NCBI GenBank assembly: GCA_946807835.1
Contig: OX327691.1
Location: 17,039,688 to 17,103,687, forward strand
Reading direction: 5' to 3'
DNA: 64,000 bases
DNA from: Ailanthus altissimus
Taxonomy: Eukaryota > Streptophyta > Magnoliopsida > Sapindales > Simaroubaceae
A program made the translations under genes and the position numbers. Shown piece after piece: positions 36,966-47,619 of this stretch. Positions within the stretch are counted from its first letter, which is position 1. Every line of letters starts with the position of its first letter. The notes below the pieces were generated by a model. It was not told where the DNA came from. It searched no databases and saw only the letters and a program-made list of their open reading frames with translations.

Positions 36966-37499
36966 AAAAATTACTTATTCAAGTTTGATTATTTGTTCGA
37001 AAGAATGATTGATTAATATTTAAGTCAATGTTGTTTGTGTTCGAAAAAGAGAATTTAAATTATTGATCAAATTGTCATATCTAGGTTAATATTGATTGTT
37101 TTCAAGAAAAAAAGTCTAAATAATTGATAAAGATATTATATTTAGACTTATATCAGGTATTCTAAAAAGTAAGCTCAAATTAAATTATTACATCCATCCA
37201 CCTATACATTTATATGCTCATTTGTAACATGAGTAAGTTTTAACTAAGTTTAGATGAATTTAGTATGTAAAAAAATAATTGTACCTCTTTTACAATTTAC
37301 TCATAAAGATGAAAGAGTTTACCAATTTTATTAAATCGTTGGATTAGATATTCCTCTCAATGAAAGCATCACTAAAGTTTCTTGATTCGAAACTTTCTCA
37401 ATCAATTACTTAATTTTATTTGAATATCTTTTCAAATATTGTAAGAATCACATCATCCTTTGCTCCTCTACTATAGGTGGAGAATTCAAAGATAGTTCT
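36966..37499. other. AT-rich intergenic sequence
   Basis: No coding or RNA signal is seen. It may belong to the same decayed element as the flanking repeats. Confidence 0.35.
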
Positions 37500-37712
37500 G
37501 AGACTCCGAAACTAGTTCCTCTATAAGTTCCTGAGGATCCAGGGGTGGCTACTTCTTTTGGTTTTATTCCGAGACCTTATAAATGGTTCCTCTACACGGT
37601 CCTAAGGTTCAGGGAGTGGTTGCTTCCTCTGTTGTAGTTTCGAGACTTCGAAATAGGTTTCTTCACAAGATCTTGAGGATTTGAGGATGATTGCTTCCTT
37701 CAGTTCTATTCC
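37500..37712. repeat. Tandem array, three 71-bp units
   Basis: Three head-to-tail units (37,500-37,570; 37,571-37,641; 37,642-37,712) each begin GAGAC(T/C) and share a TTCCTCTA-like block, CCT(G/A)AGG(A/T)T and TGGTTGCTTCCT-like text. The period is exactly 71 bp in all three. As 71 is not a multiple of three the array is unlikely to encode a protein repeat. A longer CT-rich segment continues to about 37,850. Confidence 0.85.
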
Positions 37713-38052
37713 TCCTATCAGTTTAACAGTTCATGAGATGATCACAGCTAGTCCCTCAAGCATTAAGTCATCATTAGTCCTTCATTTTGATCCTCTAGTG
37801 GAAGGAGTAGCTTCATCGCGTCCTCCACATGAAGAAGATGATATGTGAGTTTACTTCTGGTTCCCATTATGCAAAGATACAAGTATAATCCCTAATTTCC
37901 AGTTTTTTTTCCCTCTCATCAAGCTTTCATGGAGGATTTTACTAACATGGTTTCTAACCTTTCTTGTCATGGAGCAAAGAAATTGTGAACCCAAAAAAAA
38001 AAAAGTCCTTAACAATTCTTGAAAGAGAGGTACAAACTTCACCATAAATTAT
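37713..38052. other. Intergenic sequence between tandem array and solo LTR
   Basis: Nothing beyond CT-rich text and a 12-A run near 37,993 can be supported. Confidence 0.35.
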
Positions 38053-39334
38053 TGATTGATATTATATTAGCTAAAGCGCAAGCGCACACTATCGTATCAA
38101 GTAATATAGGATTTTAAGTTTAAGTATCAATTTCACAGGGACTATGCGATCTAATTCTATAAATCAAATACTAAAATTGTACCTACTTAACTTTTATTCA
38201 GAAAACTAAAATCTGAAATTTATTTAACTAATCTAATTTTATCTATTAAACTAAACAAAAGAAATGGGTAAAATTCACAAATAAAGATAATCTAAGGTTT
38301 TAACTCGCCCCCTAATATTTTATTGGATTTATTAACCCCTTAGTTAATCTCTTATTACCAACTGTTGGCTTAGACACTAATCTCATCACAAGCCTCTATC
38401 AATGGTCGAGTGACTATATTACGCATTCTAACAATCACCTATATATCTATGGTAATCAAATCAGAATGTAATTTATGAAGATCAAGTTTAAATTATACCA
38501 TACATGCCACCTAGGTATATGTCTATTCTAGATGGAACTCATAGTTGCTACCCTATGATCATAAATCAAACTATCCTAGGCTAAACACATGAATCCATTT
38601 GTCAAGTTCATCATGGTTCCTCAATCATTCATAATATTGGTCAGATATAATGAAAGTATTAAACACAAGATAGAATGAATCAATTGAATGTATCAAGTTC
38701 ATAAACTAAAAATTAATACAATCCAAATCCATACTAGGTTCAAATAGTCTAACTTTAGATGAACAATTTAACCCATTACAAAATCAAAAGCATCTAACCA
38801 ATTCATAAAGATCAATAAGAACAAAAATATAATGATAAAGAAAAAGAAGAAAAACTAATCAAAATAACTCCTTGATGTGCTTCTCGCTCAATCTTGACTT
38901 AAAACTTAAATCTTAATCTTGGTTCTTCAATCTTTAATTTTGATATTTGATTTTGTATTGTGAATTCTTTCTTTAAGTTTTTACCTATTTTCTTTTCCTC
39001 TCCCTTTCTCCCAATTAGGGTTTTCAGCCTTCTATTTATAGGTTTATATCTTCAAATTACTGTTTACGAGTTATTGTTCACCACTACCCGCGCTGCGGCG
39101 CTGGGTACTGTAGCAGGTAATTGTGGCCAGTTACTGTAGCAATTCACTATAGTAATACTGTAGCAATATGATATTTTTGATTTATTTTTATTAGAGTTTC
39201 GACCATATTTACTTCATTGACTCCAAACTTACAAAAATAATAATAAAATATATCAAAAGCCAAATAATTTTAATTTCTACGAACAAATATTAAGTTTGAA
39301 ATATAAAAATATTAGACTTAATGAACCCTTATCA
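38053..39334 (-). mobile_element. Solo LTR, 1,282 bp, with perfect ATTAT target duplication
   Basis: The block begins TGATTGATATTATATTAGC, ends GAACCCTTATCA, and is flanked on both sides by ATTAT (38,048-38,052 and 39,335-39,339). The TG...CA ends with a 4-bp inverted TGAT/ATCA and an exact 5-bp duplication are those of an LTR element. No gag-pol lies next to it, hence a solo LTR. Read on the minus strand, a TATA box (CTATAAATAGAAG, near 39,025-39,040) is followed by leader-like AACCCTAATTGGGAG, so the LTR is transcribed leftward. An internal CACACTATCGTATCAAGTAA stretch near 38,084 resembles text I associate with plant Ty3/gypsy LTRs; the lineage is not certain. Confidence 0.82.
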
Positions 39335-39664
39335 ATTATCTCGTTGTCCTTATGTACTCCTATAATGACCAAAAAAATCCTTCGTTTTCTTACCAAAAAA
39401 AATATTCTAACATTTACATCAGTACTTGCAAGAAAAAAATGTGTACGTGTGAGAGGAAGTGGATAATGATGTAAAACCAAGCAAGGTTGATAGTTTTTTG
39501 TGTTTAGGTTATTTTTATATCTCAAATAGTTGTTCTCAAAATTCTCTCAAAAAAAAAAATAGATCACTTTAACAATTAAATTTGCAAAGTTTATATATGC
39601 TTAAATCCTGAGACTATTGTCAAATAATAACAAAAAAAAATCTTAATTAAATTTGATAATAAAT

Positions 39665-39805
39665 GCGATTAAACTTTAATTCAATAATCTTCAATACAAT
39701 TTAATAATTATCAATGTTATTCAATAATCATCAATAGCTGAATAGGTGGCGTTCTGTAATTAGTCAATATCAATTATGTTAATTTTGGTACCCACAATAG
39801 TATAT
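39665..39805 (+). repeat. Dispersed repeat R2, copy 2
   Basis: Same blocks in the same order as 36,840-36,965. It lies immediately left of the duplicated hydrolase block. Confidence 0.65.
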
Positions 39806-39845
39806 CCTATTTGGTATTTAAGGGTTTTTTTTTTTTTTTTTGTGT

Positions 39846-40071
39846 GTGTTCTGTGATTACCTCTTTGGATCAATTTCTTGACGGCTTTGTCTTGGAGGCA
39901 TATATTAAGCGGAGAGGTTCTTGGGATCATGTTTTAGCCAGATTGTATGTAGTTTTGCTTATATGGTTGCCCTTCGTTTTGGTATCTTATTTTCTTTATA
40001 AAGTTCATCGGCTTTATTACTTCTCGGGATTTTGCAAACTTTTAGATGTAAAAACTGTGAAAACAGTATAG
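39846..40071 (+). other. Hydrophobic coding-like trace, copy 1 (unrecognised)
   Basis: An open frame without its own ATG reads DQFLDGFVLEAYIKRRG, then SWDHVLARLYVVLLIW and PFVLVSYFLYKVHRLYYFSG, with one likely membrane-spanning stretch. The same frame with the same hydrophobic pattern survives at 46,919-47,057 despite many substitutions, which hints at former selection on protein sequence. I do not recognise the family. It could be an exon of an unidentified small membrane protein or a pseudo-exon. Confidence 0.35.
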
Positions 40072-40656
40072 AATAGCTTCGTATGCCACCTTTCTTCTGT
40101 GGTAATAATAACATGGGTTTTATGCTCTTTCTATTTTGAAAATTTTATGATTTGAGTTTAGACTTTAGTTTACAGACTACGCTCCAACTGTGTCTACCAT
40201 ATTTCTTTCGGAAACTTGAGTTTATGAGTTATGGCATGTCATTGAGTTCCCAAGGTTGGTGCACTTGGTAGTCTTTTGACATGGCTGATTAACAGATGCT
40301 CAACCAAAGTATCTATAGACTGAATGAAACTTAATGGTCTTTGGACACCCAAATGGTTCAGCATCGTAACGAATCTTCTGTTGTCGGGTTGAACTCATTG
40401 AAGGATAATGGAAAGCATAGCCACTTGAATTGTGAGAGAACTAAAGTAAATAATTGCACGTAAGTGAACAATTATGTGTTAACGTTAGCACGAAGAATCT
40501 CTGACTGGGCGGGAGTTATATTTGGCCAACAATTAAAACAAGACCCAAAAACAAAAAGAGATGCAGCCTCAGCAGGAGCATCGTTGAGAAATTTATTTTT
40601 GCTTCCCCTGCCCCTTTAATTAAAGTCAGAAGTGAGAGAAAATACTGATGGAGCTT

Positions 40657-41947
40657 TTAGATACAACTGAAATAAGTAGATTGATCATTTGTGGTTTGGC
40701 TCTGCCGATCGACTAGGAAGGACTTCAAGTGCTTGTAATATTCCCTTGGCTTCTCAACAATGAAAACGTGCCCTGCGTTCTTGATCACTACTAGCTCAGC
40801 GTTATCGCCCAAATGCCTGCATCGTGTATTCCATTAATTTATGCTGCTCAGATGAGATGAGGAAATTAATGGCTACAAATGCATTCGGTATCATTTGTTA
40901 TGGAGTAGAGATTGATAACCTCTTCAACCTGTGACCCAATTCCAATGGAAATATTTGATCACATTCTCCCCATAGTATCAGAGTGGGCTGCATTATTGTA
41001 ATATCATCAGTGACAATGAAATGTGATTAGTTGATTCTAATTAGATACAATAATGAATAATATCAGTACATCAGTGAAAGAAAAGGAAGAAAACTACCTG
41101 AGTAATCTTGGAAATATCTGAGATCTTTCTGTCTTTGGGTATTGCTCGTATCAAATCCTTCTTCTCTTCTACATACTCCGTACACATTGCCTGCCCATGC
41201 CACCAAAACTTTACTAAAACGTCACCAAAACGTTATGCTCAAATGCTAAACAACATATAACTTCGACCACTACAATCATTGTAAATAAAAAAAAATTCAC
41301 CATGTTAAAGCTCTTACATCAATGAAATCAGTAAGGAAGCAAGAGGGAACCAGACGCAGAGGAGGTGGCTTGCAGAAAACATAACCCAACAACTCTCTAA
41401 GCTTTTCCGGCGATTGGGGCACTAAAATTCTTGAAGCCTCTTCCAAATCAGAAACTTTAAACAGCCCATCCCGCAAATCCTTTTCTTCTAAGCACACTCC
41501 TGCGCAGCATATCACTACCTTCTCTATTTTGTCCTTAAACTGCGCAGCCATACTGTACCCAACAAACCCACCGTAACTCAGCCCCACCAGGCTGAGTTTC
41601 TTCACTGAGTTAGCCTCCATCAGTTTCATCAAGCACTCAGCTTGGAATGACTCCGAACGTTCAGGCCGAGTCGTGAACGAGTCACCGAAAAAGATCAAAT
41701 CTGGTACATATACATTAAAATAGTGGATCATGCAAGGGACTGTATTAGCCCACTGCCATAATGCGTTGGCACCGAGTCCATGGATCAAGAGAAGATTTGG
41801 TTTTGAATCATCCCGGGTCTTGGGGACCCAGCAGTGCATGACGGTGCCGTCTTTTAGGTCAGTAACTGTAGATCGGAGACCTGATTTGTTGAAACAAAAC
41901 TTTAAGCACCAGTTCGTGGCTTCCGTGAAGCTAAAGCACTTTGACAT
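40657..41947 (-). CDS. Alpha/beta-hydrolase fold protein
   Basis: Minus-strand exons 41947-41318, 41190-41098, 40987-40920 and 40816-40657 join in frame through GT-AG introns to 316 residues. It is a single-domain alpha/beta hydrolase; the substrate is unknown. The N-terminus (MSKCFSFTEATNWCLK) is typical of a plant-specific group with no clear signal peptide. Visible motifs: LLLIHGLGANALWQW (oxyanion region), the nucleophile elbow SLVGLSYGGFVGYS, the acid in WGECDQIFPLELG and the catalytic histidine in IKNAGHVFIVEKP. The triad is therefore complete. The start is the first ATG of the frame and is shared with the duplicate at 47,620-48,823, where lesions have accumulated; this copy is presumably the functional one. 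Confidence 0.93.
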
Positions 41948-42510
41948 TTTAAAAGAAGGGACCAGAAACTTGGGACTGATAAACTAATTGTCAAATAATG
42001 TCTTAGAGGTGGGTGTTTTTGTTACGCAAGTTAGGATTTAGACATGTTTTTGGTCAGTTTCGAATTATGTTGTGTTTGAACTTCGATGCGATGGATAAGA
42101 AATTGTGATTTTTGAAATGGATTAATTTGTGGGGTTAATTAAACCAAGTCCTGGTGGTATATCTGGATATGGCGGCGTGTTTGCGGAAAAGAAGTGAGGA
42201 CAGAGAAAAAAAAAAAGGTCGTAGGCTAGGCTTAAGGAGATGAAGTGAAGTACTTCTAGCAAGTGCTTTCGGGATGGAGCTGGGAGCTTATATTAAGCAT
42301 TTTTTACAATCAAAACATAAAAGACATGTAAATGTAAGTGATAATTTAATCAGATAATAACGATGCACTCGGATCACGCGGTGACTTTTTTTTTTTCGAA
42401 TTTTTTTGCTACTGAATTCTGACAAATAGGTAGGTCGAATTTATGTCGCTAGAGTCTAGACGACCCCGGTCCACATAGATAGCAGAATCTGTTTTCTTAT
42501 CCTGCCAAAG

Positions 42511-44021
42511 GACTTGTATCATATGAGACTGTTTTAACCAATCTATCCAATAAAAACATATTATTTCCTTTATTTATTATTATTACTGTTATTATATATC
42601 AATTTTAAAACAAGAATCTACGTTAATAAGAATTTTATTAAATAAAGTGTATGAAAATAAGTTATTTTCACTTTTATTTATTTTAATTTTTATTGTTAGA
42701 TTTATTATTTAATGATTCAACCAGTTCACACCTCTTTAAAATTCCTTTTTACTCTTAAGGAAGTGGTCCAAATTTTTTTACCAAGAAATTAAATTGAATT
42801 TAAAAATAAGAAAGTTCTACGAGAATCAAAAGTTCAAGCATTAGATTCAGTGCCTAAAATGATAAGTAATTTGATACAACAATTTATAAATTTTCACAAA
42901 TGAGTACGAGGTTTTCATAAAAAATTAAAAACGAATTAAATTATAATTATTATTTCTATTTGTATTATTATTTTTTAATTTTAATATAAAAAAAAAGAGA
43001 AATATACATCTTAAATATCATTAAATATCACATAAAAAGTACTAATTAATCTATATTCTTGAATGCATTACTTTGAAAATGATTTAATCACATGCATTAT
43101 AAATATACATAATTTTTGTTTGCAATTTTCTTAATTCTATTCCATTCTATTCATAACACTAAATATTGAATAATTAGTATCATACTCTAGCTCTGCGAAT
43201 GCTCTTCCACACACAATCATCATCTTTTTCGTATGAATATTGACATAACCGTTGGATTTTTTTTTAATAAAAAAACGATACTTTCTTATTATTTTAAAGA
43301 ATATGTAAAGATAAATAAGTAATTACATGAAAGTTCCTAATAAAGGAACTTCAACTTTACCGAACACTAAATTTATTTACAAAAAATAATTTATAAAAAA
43401 AATAGATAAATAATATATAAAAAAAAGATTAAAAAAATCAAATCAAACATTGTTATAGGATTACAAGAATATTTAACTATTATGAATGAAATAACATAAT
43501 TAATTGTGTTTATCATATTTAAAAAAAAATCAAATATTATTACATATTTCTAAACTATTTTGATATCATGATTAAAATGACACAATTAATTGTATTTATC
43601 TGCTGTTGGTCGTAAATGTCATTAGTATTGCGACCACCCGAATTCAAGAATAAATAAAGAACAAAAATTGGCATTTTATGGACAAAATTTTCATCCTCAT
43701 TTAAACCTTAAAAAAAAAAAAATTTGTCTCGGTCAGACTTATTTATCGAATTATTTCTTAAAATGTACTAGGATTCCTATCAACTATTCCACAAGAGCCT
43801 TTCTCCTATTACCACGTAAGAACGAATACACAACGAGACCCGCGCCATTAGCAATAGGAGCACAAGGCTACAGCCTTAGCAGGAGTAAAAATGAAGATGT
43901 TTCCCAAATCATGCGAGTTTAAACAAAAGAATTGTCATAAAAATTCTTTAAAAAATGTAATTGTATATCATGGTTCTATTGAAAATAAATTAATCTGCTC
44001 CATCTGTTAACTTTGCTAGAA
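42511..44021. other. AT-rich intergenic sequence
   Basis: No gene is supported. The 84-codon frame at 43,668-43,922 starts in low-complexity A-rich text and has no recognisable family. Confidence 0.4.
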
Positions 44022-44330
44022 TTGAGAGCTCGGTAAGTTATATAACCAATCGTAAATGGTTTCTGAATTATCTAGTAACTGTAAACTGGTCCGTTGGTTA
44101 CAAATTGGCTCTACTTAAAATAAGATTAATCTGCCCCGTCCTTAACTTAGCTGGTGCTGCAAATTGCAATTCACTGTCTATAGAAATAACTTTGTCGATC
44201 CATTATCCATATCTCAGTCTCTTGGGCCCTCAGCAAGACTCTAAGAATCCCGTATCTTATCAAAAAAAAAAAAAAAAAAACTTTGTTGATTGTTATGAAC
44301 ATCGGGATAATGTTTTAGGCTTTTAGATCG
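44022..44330 (+). repeat. Dispersed repeat R1, intergenic copy
   Basis: Homologous to 34,295-34,560 in PP2C intron 3. This copy carries an extra stretch of about 50 bp ending in a run of about 18 A residues near 44,262-44,280. Confidence 0.75.
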
Positions 44331-44900
44331 AGGTTTATTATTTTTTTATATGTGTTATTTATTAATTATAATTATATATTATGAGTTATTTTAAATAATA
44401 ACTAATTTAAGTTATATATATAGATTATTTTTTATTGAATTTTAAAAATATATAATTCAATATGAACTTGTATATATAAAAATTGAATATTAATTAAATT
44501 GTAATAAGATTATAGTTTAATTTAGTATATAAAAATTTTATATAGAATTGTGGTCTTTAAAACAAACCATTATTTTGTAGAGCTATTCTCCTTTTTTTTC
44601 ATTGTAGAGAGAATCTCCAATTGAGCACTACATATATTTAATTATAAAATGTCGCTATACTCTCGTGTTTTCATTAAAAGTTGCTAATTTTTATGTTCAA
44701 ATTATTATAAATTTTTTAAGTATATTTTTTTTAATATCTATCCTGATAATTTGATATGATAGATTTATTATTTGTACTTTGTGGATATGAATCCTATTCG
44801 TATTTATGTCTGAGATTTAACCCCTTAAACATGCTTAAAATAATTTATCTATAGAGCTCTCTAGTTTGAAATCTCTATGGTCAATTATCTTATTACCTCA
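44331..44900. other. AT-rich intergenic sequence
   Basis: Low-complexity A/T text with nothing recognisable. Confidence 0.4.
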
Positions 44901-45345
44901 ATGTTACTCTTCAATGGTCCATCTTATGCATGATTATCTTCACGTTGAAGTAATGTGTGTTCTTTTATATCTTTGATTCAATCATATATCTAAAAGCTTG
45001 GTATAATGAACTTAAAAGATTCTTCTGTTTATCTAATGAATTCTACAAATGCATCATAATTTGCTTTTTTCACTAAAGTTGTCACATCTTCAGTGATCTC
45101 GTGCTTCTCAATTGTCGTGTTCAGTTCTCCCACTTCATTCATGATGGAAGCTCTTATTTTATCTCCGTGTCATCTTTTTATTTCTGTTAGGGTTTGCTCA
45201 TTCCTCGTTCTTCGAGAAACATCTATTACCTTTTCATTATATATCCATCCTTGTTGAGTGTGTCTCAACTCTTCCTCTTGATATTGTTCATTCTCGTGAT
45301 CATTATATAATTCTTTGAACCCTTCTATGAATGTTAGTTTGTTTC
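44901..45345 (-). pseudogene. Decayed coding trace, charged/coiled-coil-like, unrecognised
   Basis: Read leftward, one frame gives a long hydrophilic stretch with few stops: EQYQEEELRHTQQGWIYNEK, then VSRRTRNEQTLTEIKR, stop, then ASIMNEVGELNTTIEKHEI, VTTLVKKANYDAFVEFI and stop. The composition (Glu, Lys, Thr rich) suggests a coiled-coil or gag-like protein of a transposable element. A short similar phrase recurs around 45,615-45,650. I do not recognise the family. Confidence 0.35.
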
Positions 45346-46639
45346 TTAAATCCCAATTTTTCGTTTTGTTTTCTCATCTTATTTGAGATTTTTTGTTAGT
45401 ACGTCTGTCATTATGACAAGAACCTCACTTTTTAAATTTAATGAGTATAGGCCACTCGTGTCTCGTATCTCTATGTTATTTAAGAGCTTTGGAAGATATT
45501 GTACTACCTCTGTGTTGCCATCTTTTCATTGCTTAAATAATTTTTTATTAGAGAATTAATTGTTTTGTTAAAAAATTTATATTTGATTTTCATAGACAAC
45601 TACGTTGAAGTTATCTAATTCGAAATCTTCGCGATCAATTATCTTTTCACTTTTACATTATTCATTTAATTGATGAATTCACTATCTGTCCTCCTATAAG
45701 CAAAAATAAATTGATGCTTAAATTAGTATTTGTAGAAAAAAAGACGGTGCTCTCATGTGAAAAGTATATGCATGAACAAGTAAGATTGTTTTATTTGTTG
45801 TATGAATGAATAATAACATATATTTAAATATACGAGTTTAACTCTTTTTCAAAATGTGCATGCATGAATCATTAATTAAATTATATTTTAATTGATCAAA
45901 CTTCCTATTAATGCTTATGTATTGATATACGAACTTTAAATGAGATTTTACCATTTTTTGACAAGCCCTTATTTATGTTAAACTATGGTTAATTAATTTA
46001 ATTAAAAATAAAATCCATAATTTAATTCATTTCCGCTTTTTAATAATGTTCACAACCTATATATGAGGCCCACAAATTAATGAGTTTGATTTACCTAATA
46101 TGGCTCAATTCTCCTTAGCTCATTCAACAACAAAAAAACATTATTTACTAAAACACGGGCTAGTTAAGCCCGTTGAAAATAGGCCCAACAATCTAAATTG
46201 TGTTACTAATTTGATGCGGCTTCAATGATTAAAGTTTTAAAGGCTTTGTGTAATAATTATGTCCTAAAACTTATTCCAAATAATACATCTTAAATTATAT
46301 TATGTTTATTACGTGGATAGTTGAATAAAAATTATATTAAAAATTGTGAATCAATTTAATAAATACCATATCAAAAATATTTTTGTTTAAGATACATTTG
46401 TTGAGATAATTTTTTTAAAAACAAATTTTTTTTATATTCATAAGAGATGTTTGTTATGTCTAATGTAAGGAATTAGAATATGAACTTTATGGTGTCTTTT
46501 CTCATATCCACTGAGAAAGCATCCATTCATATTCAAGTCAAATGGGAAAATCAAGGGGGGAGAGACTCTAATGAGTAATGAATTGAACTTGTCGGGCGGG
46601 CCACCAAATTTTAAATTAGTTATACTCGTTTAGTTTCAT
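45346..46639. other. AT-rich intergenic sequence
   Basis: No supported gene. Simple AT-rich text predominates. Confidence 0.4.
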
Positions 46640-46800
46640 AAATTTTGTCAATCGACTAAAGGGCGGCCCGAGCCCAATATGGAGTCGCCTCCAGTAAAGC
46701 TCGGGTATTATTAGGGTTCAGGACTGTTGGTTCTATATATACCTCCCTTCACTCGCTAACCTCAAGCCTCAGGCACACACGGCTCTCTCCTCAGCGGATA
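46640..46800 (+). promoter_or_regulatory. Orphan promoter-like segment (site II, telo-box and TATA-type words)
   Basis: In order on the plus strand: GAGCCCAAT near 46,670, a telo-box-like TTAGGGTT at 46,711, a TATA-like CTATATATA at 46,733 and a pyrimidine-rich start zone CTCCCTTCACTCGC. This order is typical of promoters of plant ribosomal-protein and other translation genes. No such gene is visible downstream, only the hydrophobic trace at 46,919-47,057. It may be the transposed or truncated promoter of a lost gene. Confidence 0.45.
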
Positions 46801-46918
46801 TGACTTTGTTAAATCTGACTATTATTCTCGTTTTGATTTCACTTCTTTTCAGTATTAAAGGATTTTCTTTTTAGACGTACTTGCCTCTTCTTTCGGCTGC
46901 AAGGGCTGAGATCTTCGG

Positions 46919-47057
46919 ATCGATTTCTTGACGGCTTTGTTCTAGAGGCATATATTAATCCCGGAGGCTTTTGGGGATCATTTTTAACCAGATTATTTGC
47001 ATTTCTGCTCATCTGGTTTCCCTTCTTTGGTACATTATATTTTTGTTTCCTTAAATA
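46919..47057 (+). other. Hydrophobic coding-like trace, copy 2 (unrecognised)
   Basis: The frame reads DRFLDGFVLEAYINPGG, then FWGSFLTRLFAFLLIWFPFF and a stop after CFLK. It aligns without frameshift to the trace at 39,846-40,071, and the hydrophobic segment is kept while its residues differ. There is no in-frame ATG since the last stop, so an upstream exon would be needed; the hydrophobic open frame starting at the ATG at 46,800 is a possible source but no clean splice is seen. Confidence 0.35.
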
Positions 47058-47619
47058 AATTTCCTTCATCTGAAAATAATTATACGGTCCGTTTTACTCC
47101 CGACTTTTTTCCACTTATTTTTTTAATGTAAAACCTATGAAAACAGAAGAGCACGACTTTTCTTTTTGTTTGACATATTTTTGAATTGGTTGGGTTTAGT
47201 CTAGAGGAGACGTTCTAGCTCCTACTATGCAAGTTAGTCTTTAATAAATCAGTGGGTTCTGCATCTAGCACATAAAGAATTCTAAAGTGTGTTTATGTAG
47301 CGGATGAAACTTAATGGTCCTTTGGATTGCTTGAATGGTTTAAATCATAACAAATCTTCTTGATTCCAGTTGGAAGGACACAGAGAGCACATTAGTTAAA
47401 TTGTTAAGAGAATTAAGTAAATCATTGTGCACAAGTAGAACAGTTCGTTTTGTGGGTTAGGTTTGCACGCACAGGGGCCGTCTGCATCTAATTTGAACAG
47501 AAATAAAACAAAATAAAATAAAATGCATCCTTAATATTTGTCCCAGCAACTCAGATGTGTGTGGAATTCATGATATGATCAAGCAACAGTCTGGCAACTG
47601 TCGGGGTAGATAATTTGTC

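Larger units (their letters stand above)
39840..42510. repeat. Segmental duplication, block A (intact hydrolase copy)
   Basis: It matches 46,890-49,520 in order: the hydrophobic trace, the four hydrolase exons and introns, and the upstream flank up to text reading TCGAATTTATGTCGCTAGAG here and TCGAATTCATGTCGCTATTA in block B. Both blocks are in the same orientation, offset by about 6.9-7.1 kb. Limits are approximate. Confidence 0.8.

Noticed and set aside
37500..37712. Possible CRISPR-like array
   Set aside because: Units are contiguous 71-bp tandem copies without spacers, in a plant nuclear context.
43668..43922. 84-codon plus-strand frame
   Set aside because: It passes through an A-rich low-complexity run and shows no domain or conserved neighbour.
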